From the NCBI GenBank assembly GCA_937951935.1, contig CALGAM010000117.1, positions 1 to 47,771 of the forward strand: a stretch of DNA of 47,771 bases. The letters run 5' to 3'. Source of the stretch: an uncultured Micromonospora sp. GTDB lineage: Bacteria; Actinomycetota; Actinomycetes; Mycobacteriales; Micromonosporaceae. The notes under the pieces were generated by a model, which saw only the letters and a program-made list of their open reading frames with translations, did no database searches and was not told the origin of the DNA. The position numbers and the translations under genes are program-made. Shown here piece after piece: positions 24,818 to 33,600 of the stretch (the first letter of the stretch is position 1; each line of letters starts with the position of its first letter).

Positions 24818-25467
24818 ACCGGGAAACCGCGGCCGTCGGTGGCGGCACCGGCGGCACCGTTCCGCACGGGGTCGTGGTGGTGACCGACCGGCGGCAGGCG
24901 CGGCGTCCGCTGCCCGAGGTCGTCGAGGCCGCGGTCGCCGGTGGGGCGCGCTGGGTGCTGCTCCGGGAGCGGGACCTGCCCCGCGCCGAGCGTCTGGCGC
25001 TGGCCCGGCGGCTGCGCGCGCTGCTCTCCCCGGTCGGCGGAAGACTGCTGGTCGCCGGCCCGGACCCGCTCGACGGCGACGCCGTGCACCTGACCGCCGC
25101 CGGGCCCTATCCGCCGCCGGCGCTGCCGCTGGTCGGCCGCTCCTGTCACGACGAGGCCGAACTGCGCCGGCTCTCCACGGAGGACTACGTCACCCTGTCC
25201 CCGGTGTTCCCGACCCCGTCCAAGCCCGGGTACGGCCCGCCACTGGAGCCGGGCGGGCTGGCCAGGCTCGTCGCCCGCACCCCGGTGCCGGCCCTCGCGC
25301 TCGGCGGTGTCGACACGCCGGAGCGGGTGGTGGCCTGCCGGGCCGCCGGGGCGGCCGGGGTGGCGGTGATGGGGGCGGTGATGCGGGCCGCCGACCCGGC
25401 CGGGCTGGTCCGGGACCTCACCGCGGCGGCGTCGGGCCCGGTGGCGGCGGGGAGGTGGGCCGGATGA
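24814..25467 (+). CDS. Second ThiE/TenI-family protein
   Basis: A 217-residue TIM barrel of the ThiE/TenI family, distinct from the ThiE at 21932. It has VVVVTDRRQ, WVLLRERDL, GRSCHDEAEL, TLSPVFPTPSKPGYGPPL and ALALGGVDTPER. TenI proteins can aromatise (tautomerise) the ThiG product rather than synthesise thiamin phosphate. The coupling to thiG (GTGA overlap) supports that role, but the His of B. subtilis TenI that precedes the VF pair is Pro here, as in ThiE. It could therefore be either a thiazole tautomerase or a second synthase; I do not assign a symbol. Confidence 0.85.
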   Translation: MNRETAAVGGGTGGTVPHGVVVVTDRRQARRPLPEVVEAAVAGGARWVLLRERDLPRAERLALARRLRALLSPVGGRLLVAGPDPLDGDAVHLTAAGPYPPPALPLVGRSCHDEAELRRLSTEDYVTLSPVFPTPSKPGYGPPLEPGGLARLVARTPVPALALGGVDTPERVVACRAAGAAGVAVMGAVMRAADPAGLVRDLTAAASGPVAAGRWAG

Positions 25468-26321
25468 CCCCGCCGGTGGTGCTCACCGTGGCCGGGTCCG
25501 ACTCCGGGGCGGGGGCGGGAATCCAGGCCGACCTGAAGGTCTTCGCGGCGCTCGGGGTCTACGGCACCTCGGTGCTGACCGCGGTCACCGCGCAGAACAC
25601 CCGCGCGGTCCGCGCCGTCTCACCCGTTCCCGCCGAGATGGTGACCGAGCAGATCACCGCGCTCGTCGAGGATCTGCCGCCGGTGGCGGTGAAGACCGGG
25701 ATGCTCGGCGGTGCGGCGGTGGCCGAGGCGGTGGCCGACGCGGCCCGGGCCGGGCTGTTGCCCAACCTCGTGGTCGATCCGGTGCTGGTCTCGACCAGCG
25801 GGCACCGGCTGGGCGTGGTCGAGGCGGTGGCCCGACTGCTGCCGTACGCACTGGTGGCGACCCCGAACCGGGCGGAGGCCTCGGCCCTGCTCGGCTGGCC
25901 GGTCACCACCGTCGAGGAGATGGCGAGGGCGGCCCGGCAGCTCGCCGAGCGGGGGCCCCGGTACGTGGTCGTCACCGGCGGGGACGCCGGGGCGACCGGT
26001 ACCGGACGCGAACCCGACGCCGCGGTCGACGTGCTGTGGACCGGCAGCGAGGTGCGACTGTTGCGCGGGCCGTGGGTGTCGACCCGGAACACCCACGGCA
26101 CCGGGTGTTCCTTCTCGGCCGCGATCGCCGCCCGGCTCGCCCTCGGCGACCCGGTGCCGGCTGCCGTGGACGCCGCCAAGCGGTACGTCGGCCGGGCGCT
26201 GCGCGGGGCCCGGCACTGGGATCTCGGTGGCGGTCACGGACCGCTGGACCACCACGGCTGGTCCGGCGGAGACGACCAGGAGGACCCGCGGGGTCCGACA
26301 GCAGGGAGGTGGAAACCGTGA
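25464..26321 (+). CDS. thiD: HMP/HMP-phosphate kinase ThiD
   Basis: Phosphorylates hydroxymethylpyrimidine and its monophosphate to the pyrophosphate used by ThiE. The 285-residue ribokinase-fold protein has VAGSDSGAGAGIQADLKVF, AVTAQNT, VVDPVLVSTSGHRL and the anion-hole/catalytic segment NTHGTGCSFSAAIAARLA. I start at ATG 25464, which overlaps the preceding stop (ATGA) and has GGAGG 8 nt upstream; a GTG nine bases earlier is less well placed. A Gly/Asp-rich tail of about 25 residues is unconserved. Confidence 0.94.
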   Translation: MTPPVVLTVAGSDSGAGAGIQADLKVFAALGVYGTSVLTAVTAQNTRAVRAVSPVPAEMVTEQITALVEDLPPVAVKTGMLGGAAVAEAVADAARAGLLPNLVVDPVLVSTSGHRLGVVEAVARLLPYALVATPNRAEASALLGWPVTTVEEMARAARQLAERGPRYVVVTGGDAGATGTGREPDAAVDVLWTGSEVRLLRGPWVSTRNTHGTGCSFSAAIAARLALGDPVPAAVDAAKRYVGRALRGARHWDLGGGHGPLDHHGWSGGDDQEDPRGPTAGRWKP

Positions 26322-27910
26322 TGACTCGCCGCAAGGTGTACGTCGAGGGAAGCCGCCCGGATCTCCGGGTGCCCTTCGCCGAGGTGCGGTTGACCGGGGA
26401 CGAACCGCCGGTCCGGCTCTACGACACGTCGGGGCCCGGCTCCGACCCCGGTGCGGGACTGCCGCCACTGCGCGGCGCCTGGATCGCGGAGCGGGGCGAC
26501 GTGGCCCCGGTCCGGGGCGCCGGTACCCCGCTGGCCGGGCGGGACGGGGCCCGGCCGACCCAGCTCGCGTACGCCCGCGCCGGGATCGTGACTCCCGAGA
26601 TGGAGTTCGTCGCGATCCGGGAGGGAGTGCCGGTCGAGGTGGTCCGGGAGGAGATCGCCGCCGGCCGGGCGGTGCTGCCGCTCAACGTCAACCACCCGGA
26701 GTGCGAGCCGGCGATCATCGGGAAGCGGTTCCTGGTGAAGGTGAACGCCAACATCGGCACCTCTGCCGTCACCTCGTCCATCGAGGAGGAGGTGGAGAAG
26801 CTGACCTGGGCGATCCGGTGGGGCGCGGACACGGTGATGGACCTCTCCACGGGCGCGCGGATCCACGAGACCAGGGAGGCGATCATCCGCAACGCGCCGG
26901 TACCGGTCGGGACGGTGCCGATCTACCAGGCGTTGGAGAAGGTCGGCGGGAACCCGGCGAAGCTGGACTGGGCGGTGTTCCGGGACACCGTGATCGAGCA
27001 GGCCGAGCAGGGCGTCGACTACATGACCGTGCACGCCGGGGTGCGGCTGGCGTACGTCCCCATGGCGGTGAACCGGGTCACCGGGATCGTCTCCCGGGGC
27101 GGCTCCATCATGGCCGCCTGGTGTCTGGCGCACCACAGGGAGAACTTCCTCTACACCCACTTCGCCGAACTCTGCGAGATCTTCGCCCGCTACGACGTCA
27201 CCTTCTCACTCGGAGACGGACTGCGGCCCGGCTCGATCGCCGACGCGAACGACGAGGCCCAGTTCGCCGAGCTGCGTACTCTCGGCGAGCTCACGGCCAT
27301 CGCCCGGGAGCACGACGTCCAGGTGATGGTCGAGGGACCGGGGCACGTGCCGATGCACAAGATCAAAGAGAATGTCGATCTCCAGCAGGAGGTCTGCCGG
27401 GGCGCGCCGTTCTACACCCTCGGTCCGCTCACCACCGACATCGCTCCGGGGTACGACCACATCACCTCGGCGATCGGGGCCGCGATGATCGGAATGTACG
27501 GCACCGCGATGCTCTGCTACGTGACCCCGAAGGAGCACCTGGGGCTGCCGAACCGGGAGGACGTGAAGGCGGGGGTGATCGCGTACAAGATCGCGGCGCA
27601 CGCGGCCGACCTGGCCAAGGGGCACCCGGGGGCGCGGGCCTGGGACGACGCGCTGTCGAAGGCCCGCTTCGAGTTCCGCTGGGAGGACCAGTTCAACCTC
27701 TCCCTCGACCCGGAGACCGCACGGTCGTACCACGACGCGACGTTGCCGGCCGCGCCCGCCAAGACGGCGCACTTCTGCTCGATGTGCGGACCGAAGTTCT
27801 GCTCGATGCGGATCACCCAGGACCTGAAGGAGTACGCCGAGCAGGGGATGAGGAGGAAGTCCGACGAGTTTCTCGCCGCGGGCGGGAGCGTCTACGTGCC
27901 GACGACCTGA
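26321..27910 (+). CDS. thiC: Phosphomethylpyrimidine synthase ThiC
   Basis: A radical-SAM enzyme that rearranges aminoimidazole ribotide into HMP-phosphate. The 529-residue protein has NVNHPECEPAIIGKRFLVKVNANIG, DLSTGARIHETRE, PGHVPMHKIKENV and the C-terminal non-canonical cluster motif CSMCGPKFC (CxxCxxxxC), which holds the 4Fe-4S centre. It is shorter than the roughly 600-residue enzymes of many bacteria because the variable N-terminal domain is small. GTG 26318 or ATG 26321 could start it; GGGAGG at 26304-26309 serves both. It ends the operon. Confidence 0.96.
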   Translation: MTRRKVYVEGSRPDLRVPFAEVRLTGDEPPVRLYDTSGPGSDPGAGLPPLRGAWIAERGDVAPVRGAGTPLAGRDGARPTQLAYARAGIVTPEMEFVAIREGVPVEVVREEIAAGRAVLPLNVNHPECEPAIIGKRFLVKVNANIGTSAVTSSIEEEVEKLTWAIRWGADTVMDLSTGARIHETREAIIRNAPVPVGTVPIYQALEKVGGNPAKLDWAVFRDTVIEQAEQGVDYMTVHAGVRLAYVPMAVNRVTGIVSRGGSIMAAWCLAHHRENFLYTHFAELCEIFARYDVTFSLGDGLRPGSIADANDEAQFAELRTLGELTAIAREHDVQVMVEGPGHVPMHKIKENVDLQQEVCRGAPFYTLGPLTTDIAPGYDHITSAIGAAMIGMYGTAMLCYVTPKEHLGLPNREDVKAGVIAYKIAAHAADLAKGHPGARAWDDALSKARFEFRWEDQFNLSLDPETARSYHDATLPAAPAKTAHFCSMCGPKFCSMRITQDLKEYAEQGMRRKSDEFLAAGGSVYVPTT

Positions 27911-27978
27911 GCTCCGGCCGGCGCCGGTCGGAACGCGGGCGGGCCGTCGCGGTCGGCGTCGCCCGACCTCGCCCCGGT

Positions 27979-28013
27979 CCGGGCCGACCCGGGATCCGCC
28001 CGGGCCGGCCCGG
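27979..28013. terminator. Bidirectional hairpin between thiC and the ABC ATPase
   Basis: A 15-base left arm (27979-27993) and right arm (27999-28013) pair at 14 of 15 positions around the loop ATCCG. It lies between two convergent genes and is GC-only, with no T tract on either side. Confidence 0.6.
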
Positions 28014-28065
28014 CGCGTCGTCGACGGGCGCCCGGTGGGCACCCGGCAGGTCTGACGCCCCGACC

Positions 28066-28839
28066 TCAGGCGACCGGGGCGGGCTGGTGCTGGTCGAGGA
28101 GCAGTTCGTGCAGCTCGGCGCTGCACCGGGCGACATCCTCCAGGTGCGCGTTGCGCCCCAGGGAGCGCGGCCGGGGAATGTCGATGTCGAGCACCTTGCG
28201 GATGCGTCCGGGCCGTGGGCTCAGCACGACGACCCGGTCCGCGAGGAGCACCGCCTCGTCGATCGAGTGGGTGACGAAGACGATCGTCGCCGAGTGCTCC
28301 ATGTGGATCCGCTGCAGCTCGACCGAGAGCTCCTCCCGGGTGAGGGCGTCGAGCGCCGAGAAGGGCTCGTCCATCAGCAACACCTTGGGCTGCTGGATCA
28401 GCGCCCGACAGAGCGAGACCCGCTGCTGCATGCCGCCGGACAGCTCGTGCGGCAGGCGCTTCTCGAACCCGCTGAGCCCGACCATGTCCAGCAGCTCCCG
28501 GGCCCGCTTCCGGTGCTCGGACCTCGACCAGCCGAAGATCTCGGTGGGTAGCAGCACGTTGTCGAGAACCGAGCGCCACGGCAGCAGCGCGGGACGCTGG
28601 AAGACCATGGCGATGTCGCGGCGGGGCTTGTCCACGACGCTGCCCGCGACCCGCACCTCGCCCTCGGTGACCGGCAGCAGGCCGGCGATCAGCCGCAGCA
28701 TGGTGGACTTGCCGCAGCCGGACCGTCCCACCACCGCGACGAACTCGCCCGCCGCGACCTCGAGGTCGATGCCCCGCAGTGCCTCCACCGTTCCGGACCG
28801 ACCGCCGAAGGTCCGGGAGACTCCGGTGAGTCGGATCAT
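28066..28839 (-). CDS. SsuB/TauB/NrtD-type ABC transporter ATPase
   Basis: A 257-residue ABC ATPase that would power import of a small anion or precursor. Walker A is GRSGCGKST, Q-loop VFQRPALLPWRSV, signature LSGGMQQR, Walker B VLLMDEPFSALD and H-loop VFVTHSIDEA. The LLPWRSVLDNVLLP and DRVVVLSPRPGRI motifs place it in the nitrate/sulfonate/taurine/pyrimidine-precursor group. No matching permease or binding protein lies beside it. The thiamine operon next door suggests a pyrimidine precursor; the nitrogen-linked genes on the other side suggest nitrate. GAGGTGAG precedes the ATG. Confidence 0.88.
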   Translation of the reverse strand: MIRLTGVSRTFGGRSGTVEALRGIDLEVAAGEFVAVVGRSGCGKSTMLRLIAGLLPVTEGEVRVAGSVVDKPRRDIAMVFQRPALLPWRSVLDNVLLPTEIFGWSRSEHRKRARELLDMVGLSGFEKRLPHELSGGMQQRVSLCRALIQQPKVLLMDEPFSALDALTREELSVELQRIHMEHSATIVFVTHSIDEAVLLADRVVVLSPRPGRIRKVLDIDIPRPRSLGRNAHLEDVARCSAELHELLLDQHQPAPVA

Positions 28840-28983
28840 CGCTCACTCACCTCATTCGCTCGTCGAGAGGGGACAGGCTATCGGGCGGTCGGCCTCGGCC
28901 GCGACCAGGACCTGCCTGGTTTCGCGGCCGACCATGCCGAAATCTACCGAACGTGACCGGAGGCGACGCCGTGCGTGTCCACA

Positions 28984-29008
28984 TCGGAAATCCACATTGC
29001 ATTTCCGA
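28984..29008. promoter_or_regulatory. Perfect 8-bp inverted repeat, candidate operator
   Basis: TCGGAAAT (28984-28991) and ATTTCCGA (29001-29008) are exact inverted copies 9 bp apart, in the 180-bp gap upstream of the ABC ATPase gene and unusually AT-rich for this genome. A related half, CCGAAAT, occurs at about 28937-28943. The geometry suits a dimeric regulator. The factor is unknown. Confidence 0.45.
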
Positions 29009-29019
29009 AACGGTGACGT

Positions 29020-29052
29020 GCGGCCGGCCCACCCGTCGGGCGGGCCGGCCGC
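29020..29052 (-). terminator. Terminator of the lipoprotein gene
   Basis: GCGGCCGGCCCACCC and GGGCGGGCCGGCCGC pair at 14 of 15 positions around a 3-nt loop, 4 bp after the minus-strand stop at 29057. On the minus strand it is followed by a short TTT within CACCGTTTCGG. Confidence 0.75.
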
Positions 29053-29056
29053 CGCG

Positions 29057-30235
29057 TCAGCCGGCCAGCCGCCAACGCCCTCCGCGGGCCACCAGGAGGG
29101 TCAGCGCCTGCGGCATGAGTCCCGAGTGGTTCTCCGGCGTGATCCGGATCGGACCGGACAGACCGTCGGTCTCCGAGGTTTCCAGCAGGTTCCGGATCGT
29201 GTCCCGGTTGGGTACGCCATCCTCACCGGCCCGGTTGATCGCGTCGACGATGAGCTGCACCGCGTCCGCCGCGAACGACGAGTACCCGTAGTAGCCGCCG
29301 AACCGTGCCGTGTAGTCCATGAACCACTGCTTGCGGGCCGCCTTCGCCGGAGTGGTCGCGATGACGTCGTCGATCGCCATGGTCTGGGTGAACACCATGA
29401 CGGTGTCCTCCGCGGCCCGGCCCGCGCTGCCGAGGAACAGGTCGCCGGCGGCCACGCCGTCGAAGAAGACGTCACCTTTGAACTTCTCCTCCGCGAGGCT
29501 GGTGCTCGCCAGCGTGGCCTGCTGGGCCGGTGCCCAGACCACCACCGCGTCGGGCACGCTCGCGACCAGCGCCTGCACCGCCTGGCTCACGTCCGTGTCG
29601 GTGGGCTGGACGGCGCGGGCACCGCTCAGGTCGATGCCCGCCTTCCTGAGCTCGGTGCGGAGGGTCCGCAGGCCCTCCTGGCCGTACTTGTCGTTGGTGT
29701 GCAACAGCGCGACGGTCTTCGCCTTGCGGTTGGAGAGCTCGGTGACGATGGCCGCGGCGTTGTCACGGGCGTTCGGACCCAGCTTGAACATGTACCGCCG
29801 GTCGGCGGCCGGGGCGGCGACGTCGCTGGCCGGGGCCAGGGCGATGGTCGGCACCCGCCGGTCGTTGACGGTCTTCGCGGCGCTGATGGCGCACTCGTTG
29901 CAGCTGCCCATGATGATGGCGCTGATCGCCGGGTTGCTGGCGAAGTCGCCGATGTTGCTCTCCGACACCTTCTGGTCGAACCGGTTGTCCCGGACGTCCA
30001 GCCGGAGCCTGCGGCCGCCCAGCACACCGGACTCGTTGACCTGCTCGACCTTGAGCTCCAGCGCGCGCTGGTAGGCCTTGCCGACCTGCGCCGCCGCACC
30101 GGAGAGTTCCAGATCGGCACCGATCAGGATTTCGCCGGTCGCCTGCTCGGCGTCGCCGAACTGGCAACCGGTCAACGAGGTCGCCATGATGACCGACGCG
30201 AGCAGCGCCGGTATCGCGGAGCGGATGGGCCTCAA
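29057..30235 (-). CDS. Leu/Ile/Val-type substrate-binding lipoprotein
   Basis: A 392-residue periplasmic-binding-fold protein (Peripla_BP_6 group, as in LivJ and amide- or urea-binding proteins). It starts at TTG 30235 with GGAGG exactly 6 nt upstream, giving the signal peptide MRPIRSAIPALLASVIMATS and the lipobox LTGC, so it is anchored by lipidation. The mature part has IGADLELSGAAAQVGKAYQRALELKVEQVN, IIMGSCNECAISAAKTVND and YYGYSSFAADAVQLIVDAI. No permease or ATPase gene of the LIV type is adjacent. It is divergent from a sensor-kinase operon, so it could be a ligand receptor for signalling rather than transport. Confidence 0.9.
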   Translation of the reverse strand: MRPIRSAIPALLASVIMATSLTGCQFGDAEQATGEILIGADLELSGAAAQVGKAYQRALELKVEQVNESGVLGGRRLRLDVRDNRFDQKVSESNIGDFASNPAISAIIMGSCNECAISAAKTVNDRRVPTIALAPASDVAAPAADRRYMFKLGPNARDNAAAIVTELSNRKAKTVALLHTNDKYGQEGLRTLRTELRKAGIDLSGARAVQPTDTDVSQAVQALVASVPDAVVVWAPAQQATLASTSLAEEKFKGDVFFDGVAAGDLFLGSAGRAAEDTVMVFTQTMAIDDVIATTPAKAARKQWFMDYTARFGGYYGYSSFAADAVQLIVDAINRAGEDGVPNRDTIRNLLETSETDGLSGPIRITPENHSGLMPQALTLLVARGGRWRLAG

Positions 30236-30693
30236 CTCAGTCCTCCAAGTTTGCGGCGCGGCGGGGCCGGTCCGCGTCGCCGACGCCGTCCTCCACAATG
30301 GATTGAAACGCGGTTCTGGCGTACGGTTCAGGCGAAGCCTTCAAACTCGCAAAACCTTGCCAATGCCCAGGCGCCTCGGTCAAGCGCCGGATAGCCCGGA
30401 TGGTCTCGGGACGTCGTATCCCACATAGTGATAAAGAGGGAGCAGGGGTGGAGCGTAACTATCCAGAATCAAACCGCCACTCTGGTGATATATCTCCTGA
30501 TCAGAGGCGTGCCGTTTCGTCGATCCGTTGGACCCGAGGGTAGTGAACGCGGGATGCGGCGCCTTCGGTACCCTACCGTCGCTTCCCAAAGCGGCCTTCA
30601 TCTGATGAAATCGCGGCCGTGCCGCGTGCGGCTCGATCCGCTGCAGCAGGCATCGGTCGACGGGTCACGTAAAGAATCGACGGAGGCGATGTC
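30236..30693. promoter_or_regulatory. Divergent intergenic region, lipoprotein gene / conservon
   Basis: This 458-bp gap has no convincing gene. Bases about 30300-30530 are clearly richer in A/T than the rest of the window. They contain two small palindromes, GATATATC (30487-30494) and CTGATCAG (30497-30504), and TTCATC/GATGAA flank one base at 30597-30609. A minus-strand promoter is listed separately. For the kinase a TACCCT (30569-30574) is possible, but no -35 stands out. The region is long enough to hold regulator sites for both directions. Confidence 0.5.
30354..30383 (-). promoter_or_regulatory. Promoter of the lipoprotein gene
   Basis: On the minus strand TTGACC (30383-30378), an 18-bp spacer and CAAGGT (30359-30354) resemble a sigma70 promoter. 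The leader to the TTG start would be about 110 nt. Confidence 0.4.
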
Positions 30694-33600
30694 GTGAGCA
30701 CCGGACCTACGACCCTGCCCGCCAAAGGCCCGCGGGAGGGGACCGCACGACGGCGCTGGATCCCACGGCTGCGGGACGCCCGAATCCGGTCCAAACTCGC
30801 GCTGATCCTCGTCGTGCCGGTCGCGGCGGTCATCGCGCTGGCGTCGATTCGGCTGGTCGACATCGGCCGGGAGGCGTACCAGGCCACCGTCGTGCGCTCG
30901 CTCACCGAGCTCTCCACCGACGTCTCGGCGCTCACCCAGGACATCCACAGTGAACGGATGGCGGCGGCGCGGTTGCTCGCCGACCCGAAGGCCAACACCG
31001 ACGCGTACAACACCGCCATCCGGAACACCGACGAGCGGATCGCCGCCTACAACAGCCGCCGTACCGAGCTGGGTGAGATCCCCACCTCGGTGCAGGCCCG
31101 GCTCGACGTCATCGACGACCGGCTGGCGACCCTCAACGGCACCCGCCAGGAGGTGCTGGACCAGCGCCGGATGGCACCCTCCGAGGCCGCCCTCCGGTAC
31201 GGTGTGATCGTCGACGCCCTGGTGTCGTACGGCGACGCCCTCGGCCAGCTCTCCGGTGAGGGCGCGGTCGGGGACAGCATCCGTACCCTCTCCTCGCTCG
31301 CCCAGGCCAAGAAGGCCGTCGCCGAGGAGGAGGCGGTCGTCTACGGCGCCCTCGCCGGCGGGAGGCTCGACGAGGAGCAGTTCTCGGCCTTCGTGGCCAC
31401 CCTGACCGGGCAGCAGGAGGCGCTGCTGGCCTTCGCCGCCTCCGCCAACGCCCGCCAGCGCGACGTGTTGAACGGCGCGGTCACCGGTGACGCCGCGCTC
31501 CTCGCCGACAAGGTCGCCCAGGAGCTGACCCGCTCGGTCGGCCAGCGGGCCCCGATGACGCCCCACGAGGCGGCGATCGCGATCGGCGCGATCAACGACC
31601 TGATGCGGTGGGCGGAGACCCAGATGGAGGCGGACCTGCTCGACCAGGCCGACCGGGCCCGGTCCGAGGTGGTTCAGCAGGCCATCGTCGAGTCGGTGAT
31701 CGTGCTGCTCACCCTGCTCATCGCGATCGCGCTCGCCGTCGCGCTCGCCCGCTCGCTCAACCAGTCGCTGCGGCGGCTGCGGGAGGGCGCGCTGTCGGTG
31801 GCGAACCACGACCTGCCGGAGGCGGTCAAGCGGCTGCAGAACGTCGGCACCCTCGGTGAGGGCGGGGTCGAGGAGGTCGTCCGCCAGGTCCGTGACCCGA
31901 TCCAGCTTCCGAACAAGGACGAGATCGGTCAGGTCGCCCTCGCCTTCAACGTCGTCCACCGGGAGGCGGTCCGGATCGCCGCCGAGCAGGCCGCCCTGCG
32001 GACGAGCGTGTCGGCGATGTTCCTCAGCCTGGCCCGCCGCAGCCAGACCCTGGTCGACCGGATGATCGGCGAACTGGATGCGATCGAGCAGGGCGAGGAG
32101 GACCCGAAGCGGCTCGCGAAGCTCTTCGAGCTCGACCACCTGGCCACCCGGATGCGCCGCAACGACGAGAACCTGCTCGTGCTGGCCGGCGCCGACTCCA
32201 CCCCTCCGCGTCGCGAGGACGCGCTGCTGATCGACACGCTGCGCGCGGCGCAGTCGGAGGTCGAGCTCTACAACCGGATCGAGTTCGGCACGGTCGACCC
32301 CGACATCTCCGTCGCCGCCCAGGCCGTCAACGACGTCGTCCGGCTCGTCGCCGAGCTTCTCGACAACGCGACCCGGTTCTCGCCGCCGCACACCAGCGTG
32401 GTCGCCGAGGCCCGCCGCATCCGCGACTACGTGCTGATCCAGATCGAGGACCGCGGTCTGGGGCTCAGCGAGGAGCAGATGGACGCCCTCAACCGTCGGT
32501 TGGCGGAGCCGCCCGCCGTCGACGTGGCGACCTTCCGCCTCATGGGCCTGGCGGTGGTCGGTCGGCTGGCCCACCGGCACGGCATCCGGGTCGACCTGCG
32601 GCGCAACGTGGAGGGCGGCACGGTCGCCCAGGTCACCCTGCCGTCCAGCATCATCGTGTTGCCCAAGCCCCGGGGTCGGGACCAGGTCTTCGGCCGTCCG
32701 CGGCAGCCGCTCGCCGTCGAACCCGGACCGTCGGCCGCGTCGGCGAACAGCAGCGGCACCGGGGAGGGTTGGTCGGAGCCGCTGCCGCGGACCGGAGCCT
32801 CGCGCACCCCGACGCTGACCGACCAGTGGCGCAACGCGCTGCCGTCGCAGTGGCAGAACCGGGTCGCCCCGGAGCAACCGCGACCGGTCGACACCACGCC
32901 CTCGCCGGCCCAGCCGGCGACGCAGCTGACCGCGACGCAACTGTCCGGCACGCCCACACCGACCTACCAGACCGTGCCGCCGAACCAGGGCCAGTCGGCG
33001 CCGTCGGGCGCCTCCACCGGATCCGGCGTCAGCGCGCCGACGGTGGCCTACCCGACCGTCGGGTCACTACCGCGACGCACGCCGGGGACCGCCGGTCCGA
33101 TCGCCGCGCAGAACCAGAACCAGAACCTGACCCCGACGACAACGCCGGGTTCCAGCCTGCCCGCGGGGCCGGTCGCGGGCTCGCCGGCCGCCAGCACGGC
33201 GAGTGTCGCCCCCCGGGTCGAGGACAACGGCGAGGCGCCGATCTTCCGCGAGATGGAGGCGGTCTGGTTCCGCTCGCACGGATCGGACGCCACCGCGATC
33301 TTCACCGTGCCGGCCGACGGTTACCAGCAGCCGCCCGCGTCCGGGGGGACGTCCTCGGAATCGGGCACGGCCACCCCTGGCCGGGCTCCGTTGGCCACCC
33401 GTACGCCGGGACAGTCGGCGCCGCCTCCGGCCTCGTACACTCCATCATCGACGTCGTCGGCTGACCCGGCCTCCGCACCGGCCTCGGCCGCGCAGTCGGC
33501 CCCGCCCGCGGGTGCCTGGCGGACGGCCGCCGACGAGGGCTGGGCCCTGGCCAGCCGGGCTGCCATGCCGACCACCGCGGGCACCACCCGGTCCGGTCTG

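Noticed and set aside
25711..28551. Plus-strand open frame of 946 codons over thiD, thiC and the ABC ATPase
   Set aside because: Out-of-frame shadow of three well-recognised proteins; no domain visible.
28151..30394. Plus-strand open frame of 747 codons opposite the ABC ATPase and lipoprotein genes
   Set aside because: It spans two minus-strand genes with intact motifs and crosses their terminator; the translation has no recognisable fold.
30598..32940. Minus-strand open frame of 780 codons opposite the sensor kinase
   Set aside because: Antisense shadow; the kinase frame carries all expected motifs.
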